A DNA stretch of 64,000 bases from Niastella caeni (GCF_004834005.1 NZ_STFF01000013.1:1-64000), one strand, 5' to 3'. Numbered from the stretch's first letter, positions 55,906 to 63,599 are shown. Notes: a model not told the origin generated them from the letters alone. Numbers and translations are program-made.

Positions 55906-55986
55906 TAAAGGCCGGGAAAAATTATGTCTCATCTCCCATAGCTGTATTAGCTCTATCAACTATATCATCACTATCAACTTTTCAAC
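55893..55986 (+). repeat. Foldback element over the mocA stop codon
   Basis: GTTGAAAAGTTGATA (55893-55907), which includes the mocA TGA stop, pairs perfectly over 15 bases with TATCAACTTTTCAAC (55972-55986). The loop is 64 bases. The right arm runs on into more TCAACT-type repeats (CGGTCAACTTC) towards moaA. The layout matches the other heptad foldbacks of this cluster. Confidence 0.85.
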
Positions 55987-56052
55987 CCGGTCAACTTCAA
56001 ACTTTTCTGGCATTTTTAGGTTACTTTTACTACTTCAACCCAATAGCAGGCA

Positions 56053-57033
56053 ATGATAATTGATCAGTTCAATAGAGTTCATGATTATTTGCGGATTTCA
56101 CTGACCGACAATTGTAATTTTCGCTGCTTTTATTGTATGCCTGAAGAGGAATACGAATTTACGCCCGCTTCCAAATTGATGCAGGCGCATGAAATAGAAG
56201 CAATCGCAAAAACTTTTGTTGAGTTGGGGGTGAAAAAGATCCGGCTCACCGGTGGCGAACCACTGGTACGGAAAGATGCGGCCGAAATAATCATGGCGCT
56301 GTCGAAACTGCCGGTTACCTTGACCATGACCACCAACGGCGCCCGCCTGCATGAATTTATACCTGCTTTAAAACAGGCCGGTGTCACCTCGCTCAATGTA
56401 AGTCTGGATACCTTACAGGCCGATAAATTTCAACTCATCACCCGCCGCGACCAGTTCAAGCGGGTATACGACAATATTCACCTGTTGCTGGAAAACGACA
56501 TTCGCGCCAAAGTGAACGTCGTAGTGATGAAAGATTTCAACGATCATGAGATCAATGATTTTGTAGCGTGGACGAAAAACACGCCGGTGCATGTACGCTT
56601 TATTGAGTTCATGCCATTCCAGGGCAACCGGTGGACGAGCAATAAAGTGCTTACCTGGCAACAAATTTTGCAAATTGTAGAAGCAGAGTATTCCTTTATC
56701 CGGTTGAAAGATGAATTGAACGATACCGCTAAAAAATATCTGGTCCCGGGACACGCCGGCACCTTTGCCGTTATCAGCACCATGAGCGCGCCTTTCTGCA
56801 GTACCTGCAACCGGATGCGCTTAACCGCAGATGGCAAAATGAAAAATTGCCTTTTCTCAAAAGAAGAAACCGATCTGCTCACCACATTACGAAATGGGGA
56901 AGACATCGTTCCTTTAATCCGCCAGAGTATTCATGCCAAAGCCAAAGAGCTGGGCGGACAATTCAGCGCCGATTTTGAACATATTGAAGCCAGCGCTATA
57001 CAAAACCGCAGCATGATCACCATCGGAGGTTAA
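56053..57033 (+). CDS. moaA: GTP 3',8-cyclase MoaA
   Basis: A 326-residue radical SAM enzyme that makes the first molybdopterin intermediate from GTP with MoaC. The N-terminal cluster site is C21-x3-C25-x2-C28, and the C-terminal cluster site is C249-x2-C252-x13-C266. LTGGEPLVRKD is the SAM-binding GGE motif. The protein ends in Gly-Gly, as needed for activity in the family. Full length. It is 10 bp upstream of moeA, with no repeat between the two. Confidence 0.97.
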   Translation: MIIDQFNRVHDYLRISLTDNCNFRCFYCMPEEEYEFTPASKLMQAHEIEAIAKTFVELGVKKIRLTGGEPLVRKDAAEIIMALSKLPVTLTMTTNGARLHEFIPALKQAGVTSLNVSLDTLQADKFQLITRRDQFKRVYDNIHLLLENDIRAKVNVVVMKDFNDHEINDFVAWTKNTPVHVRFIEFMPFQGNRWTSNKVLTWQQILQIVEAEYSFIRLKDELNDTAKKYLVPGHAGTFAVISTMSAPFCSTCNRMRLTADGKMKNCLFSKEETDLLTTLRNGEDIVPLIRQSIHAKAKELGGQFSADFEHIEASAIQNRSMITIGG

Positions 57034-57043
57034 TACCATCGTC

Positions 57044-58228
57044 ATGATTTCTGTAACAGAAGCTAAACATATCATCCGCGCCAATGCCACAGCGTTAGCG
57101 CCGGTAACCATTCCATTACAACAAGCCCTGGGCCGGGTATTGGCCGCCGACGTATTTGCGTTGACGGATATTCCTTCATTCCATCAATCGGCCATGGACG
57201 GCTATGCCTTGTCGTTTGCCGGTTTTCAATTGCACAAAACCTTAACTATACAGGGAGAAGTGCCGGCCGGTGAACCCGAACTGTTTACGTTAAATGGCAA
57301 CCAGGCCATGCGCATTTTTACCGGGGCCGCTGTCCCCGCTGGCGCCGATACGGTTGTAATGCAGGAAAAAGTGCAGGTAACCGATGGCCAACTGCATATT
57401 CTCGATGAACAATTGAAAGCTGGCCTGAATGTGCGGCCAACAGGTTCTGAAATTAAAGCCGGCGAGCTGGTGCTATCGAAAGGACAAAAACTAACGCCTG
57501 CGGCTATAGGTTTTCTGGCCACAACCGGCGTGGCGGAAGTGTCGGTTTATCCAACACCGGTCATGAGCATTATTGTTACCGGTAATGAGCTGCAACAACC
57601 GGGCAATGCATTGCTGCACGGACAGGTGTATGAATGCAATTCATTTCAGTTACGGGCGGCGCTGCAGCAACTGCAAATTGAAGACGTGCCGGTGTTCGAA
57701 GCAAAAGACGATCCGCAAACCGTAAAAGACATATTGCAAAACGCATTAGATAACAGCGACGTGGTTTTATTAACCGGGGGCGTAAGCGTTGGTAACTATG
57801 ATTTTGTTCCTGAAGCGGCGGCGGCTTGTGGCGTAACCACCTTGTTCCATAAATTAAAACAACGTCCGGGCAAACCATTGTTTGTAGGTAAGAAAGAAAA
57901 TAAATGGGTGTTTGGGTTACCCGGTAATCCATCGTCAGTGCTCACCTGTTTTTATGAGTTTGTGGTGCCCGCGCTGGAACAGTTGATGCAGTTACCGCCA
58001 TTTTTGAAAACGATAAAAGCGCCATTAGCGAAAGCGTATTCCAAAACAGCCTTGCTCACCTTTTTCCTGAAAGGGTATTACGATGGAAAAAGCGTTGTGC
58101 CGTTGGATGCCCAGGAGTCGTATCGCCTTCGCTCCTTTGCCATGGCCAATTGTTTGTTGTGTTTGCCGGAAGAAAAAATGGATTTTAAAGAAGGGGAGGA
58201 GATTGAAGTTCACTTGATACCGGAATGA
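57044..58228 (+). CDS. moeA: Molybdopterin molybdenumtransferase MoeA
   Basis: A 394-residue enzyme that inserts molybdenum into adenylated molybdopterin. Family marks are TDIPSFHQSAMDGYALSF near the N-terminus, VLLTGGVSVGNYDFVPE in the MoCF-binding domain and FGLPGNPSSVLTCFYEFV before the C-terminal beta domain. It follows moaA closely. The fusion of MoaB/MogA function needed for adenylation is supplied by the MoaC-MoaB protein downstream. Confidence 0.96.
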   Translation: MISVTEAKHIIRANATALAPVTIPLQQALGRVLAADVFALTDIPSFHQSAMDGYALSFAGFQLHKTLTIQGEVPAGEPELFTLNGNQAMRIFTGAAVPAGADTVVMQEKVQVTDGQLHILDEQLKAGLNVRPTGSEIKAGELVLSKGQKLTPAAIGFLATTGVAEVSVYPTPVMSIIVTGNELQQPGNALLHGQVYECNSFQLRAALQQLQIEDVPVFEAKDDPQTVKDILQNALDNSDVVLLTGGVSVGNYDFVPEAAAACGVTTLFHKLKQRPGKPLFVGKKENKWVFGLPGNPSSVLTCFYEFVVPALEQLMQLPPFLKTIKAPLAKAYSKTALLTFFLKGYYDGKSVVPLDAQESYRLRSFAMANCLLCLPEEKMDFKEGEEIEVHLIPE

Positions 58229-58232
58229 TTAG

Positions 58233-58311
58233 GATTGTGTGATTTTGCGATTTAGTGATTTTGAGATTTGGAGATATTGCGTGAGGTTTCAATAAAAGAA
58301 ATCACAAAATC
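58233..58311 (+). repeat. Foldback element of GATTTNG heptads after moeA
   Basis: A run of GATTTT-type units (GATTGTGTGATTTT from 58233, then GCGATTTAGTGATTTTGAG) starts four bases after the moeA stop. The complementary GAAATCACAAAATC lies at 58298-58311 (12 of 14 pairs). The intervening bases are partly unique. Confidence 0.7.
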
Positions 58312-58361
58312 CCGAAATCAGAAATGCCTTCAAATCTGCCATCTGAAATAATAAATAAGCT

Positions 58362-59156
58362 ATGACCCCCATGGAACTACTATTTTATGGTCTTTTATTC
58401 TTAGTAGCCTTCCTTTATGCTTCTGTAGGCCATGGTGGCGCCAGCGGTTACCTGGCCCTGATGGCGTTGTTTGGAATAGCACCGGATGTTATGAAGCCAA
58501 CAGCGCTCTTGTTAAACCTGTTTGTATCGCTCACCTCGTTCATTCAGTTCTATCGCGGAAAACATTTCAAATGGCAGATATTTCTACCATTTGCTGTTGC
58601 CTCTATCCCTATGGCGTTCGTGGGTGGGTTGATACATATCGATGGCGGGGTCTATAAAAAAATACTGGGCATTTTATTGCTGATACCTGTTATCCGTTTT
58701 TGGTTTTATAGTAAAGTGGATGTAACGGAATTCAGGAAATCGAATTGGGCTTTGTCGTTAGTCATTGGTGGAACGATCGGTTTTTTGTCGGGCCTTATTG
58801 GGATTGGCGGAGGCATTATTCTATCGCCTGTTTTGTTAATGCTCAGGTGGACCGACCAGAAGCAAACAGCGGCCATTAGCGCCCTGTTTATTTTTGTGAA
58901 TTCAATAGCGGGATTGTTGGGTCAATTGCAGAAAGGCATTCACTTTAGCGGCGATATGTATATTTATGTGGTGGTAGCGTTTATCGGCGGACTGGCCGGC
59001 GCTTATTTTGGCGCGCTGAAATTTAAACAGGCGATATTGAAGAATATCCTGGCTTCCGCACTGCTGGTGGCTTCCATAAAATTGATCTTTGCGAGTACGG
59101 ATGCAAAGCCAAAAGAGAAAAAGATCGATGCTCCCGCTGCAGTGAAAGGCGAGTAG
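58362..59156 (+). CDS. TauE/SafE family anion permease
   Basis: A 264-residue inner-membrane protein with about eight helices and the family's glycine-rich repeats (FLYASVGHGGASGYLAL in the first half; FLSGLIGIGGGIILSPVLL in the second). Family members move sulfite, sulfoacetate or other anions. Its place between moeA and moaD in a cofactor operon suggests a link to molybdate or to sulfur compounds. No ModABC system is seen here, so molybdate uptake is an attractive but unproved idea. A second ATG three codons on is possible as start. Confidence 0.9.
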   Translation: MTPMELLFYGLLFLVAFLYASVGHGGASGYLALMALFGIAPDVMKPTALLLNLFVSLTSFIQFYRGKHFKWQIFLPFAVASIPMAFVGGLIHIDGGVYKKILGILLLIPVIRFWFYSKVDVTEFRKSNWALSLVIGGTIGFLSGLIGIGGGIILSPVLLMLRWTDQKQTAAISALFIFVNSIAGLLGQLQKGIHFSGDMYIYVVVAFIGGLAGAYFGALKFKQAILKNILASALLVASIKLIFASTDAKPKEKKIDAPAAVKGE

Positions 59157-59158
59157 TG

Positions 59159-59244
59159 TTTAGCTAGTAGCGAGTAGGGAGGGACCAGGTGAAAATTTTG
59201 AGTGGTGAATGGAAGCCCCCACTAGTCACTTACCACTAGCTAAA
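59159..59244 (+). repeat. Foldback element of AGCGAGT heptads between tauE and moaD
   Basis: TTTAGCTAGT (59159-59168) pairs perfectly with ACTAGCTAAA (59235-59244). Between them lie further units (AGCGAGT, AGGGAGG on the left; ACTAGTC, ACTTACC on the right) and a unique loop. The left arm begins two bases after the tauE stop codon. Confidence 0.85.
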
Positions 59245-59286
59245 AATAAATAAGTAATTTTGACGTATTGAAATAAACTATTATTT

Positions 59287-59520
59287 ATGCCGGTACAGGT
59301 TATTGTGTTTGGACAGTTGACTGATATAATGGGCAATAGTCCCGTTACTATCGAGAATGCCGTGGATACCACCGATTTGATCGATCAATTGAATCAACGC
59401 TATCCGGCATTGGTGAATAAACCATACATCATTGCGGTTGATAAACAAATTGTAACCGGACATACGACTTTATCTGGCAATAACACAGTGGCGTTGTTAC
59501 CACCATTTGCGGGGGGGTAG
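59287..59520 (+). CDS. moaD: Molybdopterin synthase small subunit MoaD
   Basis: A 77-residue ubiquitin-fold sulfur carrier. The C-terminus PPFAGG carries the diglycine that is adenylated and turned into a thiocarboxylate, which supplies sulfur to the dithiolene. It acts with MoaE, encoded next. The adenylating enzyme MoeB is not in this window. Usual length for the family. Confidence 0.94.
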   Translation: MPVQVIVFGQLTDIMGNSPVTIENAVDTTDLIDQLNQRYPALVNKPYIIAVDKQIVTGHTTLSGNNTVALLPPFAGG

Positions 59521-59530
59521 AATCAATCCC

Positions 59531-59664
59531 CAAGCGAGTAGTAAGTAGTCCCGATTGCTATCGGGAGCGAGTAGGGAAGACAATAGTAACAAAAACTCTG
59601 TTGCAATTTATCGGGGCATTCGAAATTAAACCCTACTAGCCACTTACTACTAGCCACTAGCTTA
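59531..59664 (+). repeat. Foldback element between moaD and moaE with nested hairpin
   Basis: AGTAGTAAGT (59537-59546) pairs perfectly with ACTTACTACT (59642-59651), flanked by more AGCGAGT/ACTAGCC heptads. Inside the left side sits a separate hairpin TCCCGATTGCTATCGGGA (59549-59566; 7-base stem, TGCT loop). The element starts 11 bases after the moaD stop. Confidence 0.85.
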
Positions 59665-59695
59665 TGATATTGACCATTCACAAAAAAACGACATT

Positions 59696-60142
59696 ATGAT
59701 CACAGAACGCAAGCCAAAGAACATATTTACACAGGGGCCAATTGCGGCTTCCTTTATCGCGGATAGTATTCAAAAGCACGATACAAAAACAAATATTGGC
59801 GGTCATAGTATTTTTTTAGGGCAGGTAAGGGCCGATGTGATCGAAGGCAGCAAAGTAGTGGCCATAGAATATACTGCCTATGAAGAAATGGCCCTGGAAA
59901 AAATGCACCAGATAAGGGAAGCGATCTTTGCCAAATATCCGCTTGTATGCATGCATGTGCATCATAGCCTGGGAAAGATTGCCGCTGGTGAGATCTGCCT
60001 GTTTGTATTTACTTCATCAGAACATCGCAAAGCGGCCATTGATGCCTGTACGGAAACGGTAGAAAGAATAAAAGCCGAATTACCGATCTGGGGGAAAGAG
60101 ATTTTTGAAGATGAATCCTACCAATGGAAGGAAAATAAATAA
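59696..60142 (+). CDS. moaE: Molybdopterin synthase catalytic subunit MoaE
   Basis: A 148-residue subunit that, with MoaD, converts precursor Z (cPMP) to molybdopterin. The core HSIFLGQVRAD, the region HHSLGKIAAGE and the C-terminal PIWGKEIFED with the active-site Lys are all present. The ATG at 59696 follows a repeat-bearing spacer. Usual length for the family. Confidence 0.95.
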   Translation: MITERKPKNIFTQGPIAASFIADSIQKHDTKTNIGGHSIFLGQVRADVIEGSKVVAIEYTAYEEMALEKMHQIREAIFAKYPLVCMHVHHSLGKIAAGEICLFVFTSSEHRKAAIDACTETVERIKAELPIWGKEIFEDESYQWKENK

Positions 60143-60148
60143 TTTAAG

Positions 60149-60247
60149 GTGAGTAGCGAGTGGCAAGTAGCGAGTAGGAAATACAAACAGGTACTTATGG
60201 TCACTCTCGAATAACCTACTAGCCACTTACTACTTACTACTAGCTTG
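60149..60247 (+). repeat. Foldback element of AGYGAGT heptads between moaE and moaCB
   Basis: The left arm (about 60149-60178) holds GAGTAGCGAGTGGCAAGTAG and further units, and the right arm (60215-60247) holds CCTACTAGCC, ACTTACT, ACTTACT and ACTAGCT. CGAGTAGG at 60171-60178 pairs with CCTACTAG at 60215-60222 with one mismatch. The sequence family is the same as in the two preceding spacers. It starts seven bases after the moaE stop. Confidence 0.82.
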
Positions 60248-60278
60248 CTTTACAAACCACCCACGAGACAAACTAATA

Positions 60279-61190
60279 ATGATAAATATAACTCACAAGA
60301 TATCCAGTCTAAGACAAGCCATAGCCACCGCCATCGTAAAAGTATCTAAGCAGGAAACGATCGATGCCATACAGCAGCGGAAAGTGCCCAAAGGTGATGT
60401 GTTTGAATTCAGTCGCGCCGCCGGTTTGCTGGCCATTAAGAAAACAAGCGATGTCATTCCCGATTGTCATCCCTTGCCTGTTGAATATGCCGCTATTACA
60501 CATGCCATAGAAGGGTTGAATATTATTGTAACCGTTGAAGTGCATACCATTTATAAAACCGGGGTAGAAGTGGAAGCCATGCATGGCGCTTCGGTAACGG
60601 CATTGACCATGTACGATATGCTGAAACCGCTGGATAAAGAAATTGAGATCAGCACTATTAAACTGGAGAATAAAAAAGGCGGCAAAACCGACTTTAAAGA
60701 TTCGCTCACCAAAAGCCTGCGTTGTGCAGTGATCGTTTGCAGCGACAGTATTTCGGCCGGTGATAAAGAAGACAGGGCCGGAAAAGTGATCCTGCAAAAA
60801 TTAAAGCAATACAACCTTACTACCGGTATATACGAGATCATTCCCGATGAGGTAGAGGTTATCCAGGCAAAAGTAAAGCAGCTTGTCAACGAACAATATA
60901 ACCTGGTATTATTTACCGGTGGCACGGGCCTATCACCCCGTGATGTAACGCCCGAAGCCATTACTCCGCTGCTCGATCGCGTCATTCCGGGTATCATGGA
61001 AGCCGCCCGTCAATACGGACAACAGCGCACTCCTTACGCCATGTTGTCACGCGGTGTGGCCGGGTTTATTCAAAACACCCTGGTGCTTACCCTGCCCGGG
61101 TCTACCAAGGGCACTGAAGAAACCATGGATGCGTTATTCCCTTACCTGATCCATATTTTCAGGGTAGCGGAAGGAATGAGACATGACTAA
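60279..61190 (+). CDS. moaCB: Bifunctional MoaC-MoaB fusion protein
   Basis: A 303-residue fusion. Residues about 1-140 are MoaC (cyclic pyranopterin monophosphate synthase; EVHTIYKTGVEVEAMHGASV and KPLDKEIEISTIKLENKKGG), and about 148-303 are MoaB/MogA (molybdopterin adenylyltransferase; CSDSISAGDKEDRAG; LFTGGTGLSPRDVTPEA; LPGSTKGTEE). The first part completes step one with MoaA, and the second part activates molybdopterin for MoeA. Such fusions are known in Bacteroidota. It is the last cofactor gene of the cluster. Confidence 0.95.
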   Translation: MINITHKISSLRQAIATAIVKVSKQETIDAIQQRKVPKGDVFEFSRAAGLLAIKKTSDVIPDCHPLPVEYAAITHAIEGLNIIVTVEVHTIYKTGVEVEAMHGASVTALTMYDMLKPLDKEIEISTIKLENKKGGKTDFKDSLTKSLRCAVIVCSDSISAGDKEDRAGKVILQKLKQYNLTTGIYEIIPDEVEVIQAKVKQLVNEQYNLVLFTGGTGLSPRDVTPEAITPLLDRVIPGIMEAARQYGQQRTPYAMLSRGVAGFIQNTLVLTLPGSTKGTEETMDALFPYLIHIFRVAEGMRHD

Positions 61191-61198
61191 AGACATTT

Positions 61199-61292
61199 TC
61201 GATTTAGTGATTTTGGGATTTTGGGATTTGCCTGTGTTCGGGCATTCTGTATTTATTTAAATCTCAAAATCTCTAAATCCCGAAATCAGAAA
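61199..61292 (+). repeat. Long foldback element of GATTTNG heptads after moaCB
   Basis: The left arm 61201-61221 (units GATTTAG, TGATTTT, GGGATTT) pairs with the right arm 61259-61279 (AAATCTC, AAAATCT, CTAAATC) over 21 bases, with two non-Watson-Crick positions, one of which is a G-U pair in RNA. The loop is 37 bases. The right arm goes on with CCGAAAT and CAGAAAT units. It starts nine bases after the moaCB stop. The rest of 61293-61434 shows no gene. Confidence 0.88.
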
Positions 61293-61434
61293 TCTTAAAA
61301 CTTCTTTTGTAGAAAAAAGGCCACAATTTCACTTTCCATGTAATATTGGTAACAGATGGTCCCCCCATGTGCTTGGTATAGTATTTTGATACTTAATGCT
61401 ATTCTTTCATACTATCCACCTAAAATTATATCTT

Positions 61435-62112
61435 ATGCACAGCAATCGCGATAAACTATTGAGCGCAGCCACCTGTCAAAGGCTGGCTTCCGTAGCAGGA
61501 GGAATCATGTTAATTGGCAGTGCATTCAACAGAAATTCTTCCAACCGTTTTTTAAAAGCCGCAATAGGCTGTTTCCTCACTTACAAAGGCATAGCCGGTA
61601 AGCGCACCTTTGGCGAAATGTATCATTCCTTTGAAAAAGTAGCCCATGGCCGTTCACTCAACATCAGGGTGTCGATGGTTATTAATAAACCACGGGAAGA
61701 AGTTTATGCACTGTGGAGAAATCTTTCGAACCTGCCATTATTCATGAAACACTTGCAGCGGGTAGAAGAACAGGATGAATTGTTTTCAAACTGGGTAATG
61801 GAGATCCCCGGCAAGTTAGGTACGTTCCAATGGCATGCCGAAATAGTTAAAGAACGCTATGGTGAAATGATCGCCTGGCAAAGTTTACCCGGCTCGTCTA
61901 TCGACAATGCAGGTAAAGTAGGTTTTCGCGATGCATTGGGCGGACAAGGTACTACGGTAGATGTGATTTTAACGTATCATGCACCGTTAGGTAGAGCGGG
62001 TGAACAGGTAGCCCGGTTATTTACACCGGTATTCAAACGCATGGTAGAAGAAGAAATAAGAGGGTTTAAAGATTTTGTGGAAACACATGAAACGATTTTA
62101 ATTCCGAGGTAA
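61435..62112 (+). CDS. SRPBCC (cyclase/dehydrase-like) family protein
   Basis: A 225-residue protein. An N-terminal part (about 5-50) has a hydrophobic stretch (LASVAGGIMLIGSAF; AAIGCFLTYKGIAG) that may insert in the membrane. Residues about 70-215 form an SRPBCC/START-like ligand pocket (INKPREEVYALWRNLSNLPLFMKHL; WQSLPGSSIDNAGKVGF), as in polyketide cyclase-type proteins often named YndB/coenzyme Q-binding. Function and ligand are unknown. I place the start at the ATG at 61435. It converges on the receiver gene with a foldback element between. Confidence 0.8.
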   Translation: MHSNRDKLLSAATCQRLASVAGGIMLIGSAFNRNSSNRFLKAAIGCFLTYKGIAGKRTFGEMYHSFEKVAHGRSLNIRVSMVINKPREEVYALWRNLSNLPLFMKHLQRVEEQDELFSNWVMEIPGKLGTFQWHAEIVKERYGEMIAWQSLPGSSIDNAGKVGFRDALGGQGTTVDVILTYHAPLGRAGEQVARLFTPVFKRMVEEEIRGFKDFVETHETILIPR

Positions 62113-62125
62113 TTTCAAGGTTTGA

Positions 62126-62200
62126 GAATTTGAAAATTTGAAAATGGAGTTATACAAATGGCTTCATTTTCAAATTACCTCATTTTCAAATTTCAAATTC
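62126..62200. repeat. Foldback element of TTTGAAA repeats between convergent genes
   Basis: The left arm 62126-62146 (GAATTTGAAAATTTGAAAATG less one base) pairs with the right arm 62181-62200 (CATTTTCAAATTTCAAATTC) with a single bulged A. The loop is 34 bases and has another CATTTTCAAATTA copy. It lies six bases before the receiver gene's stop (62206) and 13 after the SRPBCC stop (62112), and may end both transcripts. Confidence 0.82.
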
Positions 62201-62205
62201 TAATT

Positions 62206-62703
62206 CTAATTCGGCACATATTGTTTTAAATGCACCGACTCTTCAAAGAAAGAAGTAAGGATCAAAATATCTTCGGCACTGCACCATTTCATTCCCTTCA
62301 CATCGAACACCGGTGCAACGGCCACAGGTGGCGCCGCCACAGGCATCATATTATGTAAATTTTCCAATAGCTTTTTTTCACTAAGTGTTACCATAGCTTT
62401 TTGTGCTACTGGTTCCGGCCAGATGTTCTCATATACAACTTCCTCATACGTTGTGCCCGACAGGAACATGATAGGTATTAATTTATTTACCTCCCTAATT
62501 TTGCCTGCCAGTGAAAAGTTGGCTTGCACCGACTGATTGTTATCCAGCAATACCAGGTCGGGTTTTTTATCAGCATAATATTGCCAGGCTTCTGAAGTAT
62601 TCATACAATACCAAACCCGGTAACCAGCCTGTTGCAAAACTTGTTTAACAAAAAGGCCCAATACCAAATTATCTTCTGCCAGTAATATAGTCACAGGTTT
62701 CAT
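62206..62703 (-). CDS. Receiver-only response regulator-like protein
   Basis: A 165-residue protein with one receiver domain (about 3-125). The acidic pair (E10, D11) and the phosphoacceptor D54 (LVLLDNN) are present, and S follows in FLSGT, but the region where the conserved Lys should sit reads PEPVAQKAMVTLSEKK and is altered. A 40-residue Pro/Val/Ala linker and short tail follow. There is no output domain, so it may relay phosphate or act by protein contact. I place the start at the ATG at 62703. No kinase is nearby. Confidence 0.82.
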   Translation of the reverse strand: MKPVTILLAEDNLVLGLFVKQVLQQAGYRVWYCMNTSEAWQYYADKKPDLVLLDNNQSVQANFSLAGKIREVNKLIPIMFLSGTTYEEVVYENIWPEPVAQKAMVTLSEKKLLENLHNMMPVAAPPVAVAPVFDVKGMKWCSAEDILILTSFFEESVHLKQYVPN

Positions 62704-62802
62704 AAAATGTATTAATGACATTTTCGAATAATAATTGTGTATTCTAACAATTATTTTAGCTACAGGTTTCACGATACAGCGGGAAACCTGTAGCATTAAG
62801 AG

Positions 62803-63387
62803 TTATTTAACATTACAGTAGGTAAGATCTTTATAGAAAGTAACCAAACCTTCCATGTTTACCTGCAACACAATCGTTTTGGAGCCATTTGATAATTCCA
62901 CAAAATAATTGTCTTCATCTGCAAATGCATCGCCGTACAATATCATATCGCTTTGGTTGTACTCATTGTCATCAAACAGGATAACTTTTTGCGTTGTGTA
63001 ATCACCATAATGTTTTTCAATATATTTTCTGGCACTGGCAGGCATGTCGAAATAGTTTGCAGGAGTTGTAGTGCCGATCAGTTGATTGTCATAGTCATAA
63101 AAAGCCTGCATATTTTTTCCATTCAGGGTAAAAGAGGCTTCTTCAAAACCATTGATCTTCCAGCTAACATTAGTAGCATCGGGAAATTGAGTCAGGAAAT
63201 GCTGCCCGGTTGTGTAGTTCGGTTCGGTGTATTCTTTCATTCTTCTGCTGAACCGGTTCTCTTCTTTTTGTGATTTGCTAACCTTATGTATGCTATTACT
63301 GACTATAGCAATTGCCAGTTCGTCTTGTGAAAATGCGGTTGTAGCGCCAAAAAACAGCATGCTGCCGAAAATGATTACGTGTTTCAT
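62803..63387 (-). CDS. Exported PepSY-like (putative beta-lactamase-inhibitor-like) protein
   Basis: A 194-residue secreted protein with signal peptide 1-21 (ending TAFSQ). The rest resembles the DUF2874/PepSY-like proteins common in Bacteroidota: FPDATNVSWKINGFEEASFTL-type strand, then LPA/MPASARKYIEKHYGDYT, then a second set of strands. Function is unknown; periplasmic. It lies 99 bp upstream of the receiver gene in the same direction and may be co-transcribed with it. Confidence 0.72.
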   Translation of the reverse strand: MKHVIIFGSMLFFGATTAFSQDELAIAIVSNSIHKVSKSQKEENRFSRRMKEYTEPNYTTGQHFLTQFPDATNVSWKINGFEEASFTLNGKNMQAFYDYDNQLIGTTTPANYFDMPASARKYIEKHYGDYTTQKVILFDDNEYNQSDMILYGDAFADEDNYFVELSNGSKTIVLQVNMEGLVTFYKDLTYCNVK

Positions 63388-63512
63388 ACCTTATATTTTT
63401 TAGTGTGAATGGTTTATTAACTATGGTATGACGTCGGAAAATTTAATTAGTTACTGCACAACGTTCCTGTTAACGGCAGCTTAACCGGTGTTAATTAAAT
63501 GTATATAGTAAA

Positions 63513-63543
63513 AAAAGTGCACTACTTGTGATAGCACACTTTT
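63513..63543. terminator. AT-rich hairpin, possible terminator of the FadR-type gene
   Basis: AAAA-GTGC (63513-63520) pairs with GCAC-(AC)-TTTT (63534-63543) with a two-base bulge. It lies about 56 bp past the stop of the minus-strand FadR-type gene, with A's on its left giving a minus-strand T-run (TTTTTT), as expected for an intrinsic terminator. The stretch 63388-63598 shows no gene. Confidence 0.55.
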
Positions 63544-63554
63544 GAAAAAGGTCA

Positions 63555-63599
63555 AATTCCAAAAATCCCAAAATCTCAAAATCAGCGATCTCAAAATCC
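63555..63599 (-). repeat. AAAATC repeats after the FadR-type stop codon
   Basis: CAAAATC/AAAATCC-type units recur at 63562, 63570, 63578 and 63593, a step of 7-8 bases, directly behind the minus-strand stop at 63601-63599. On the minus strand they read GATTTTG-like, the same family as the foldbacks after moeA and moaCB. The complementary arm is not seen. Confidence 0.6.
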
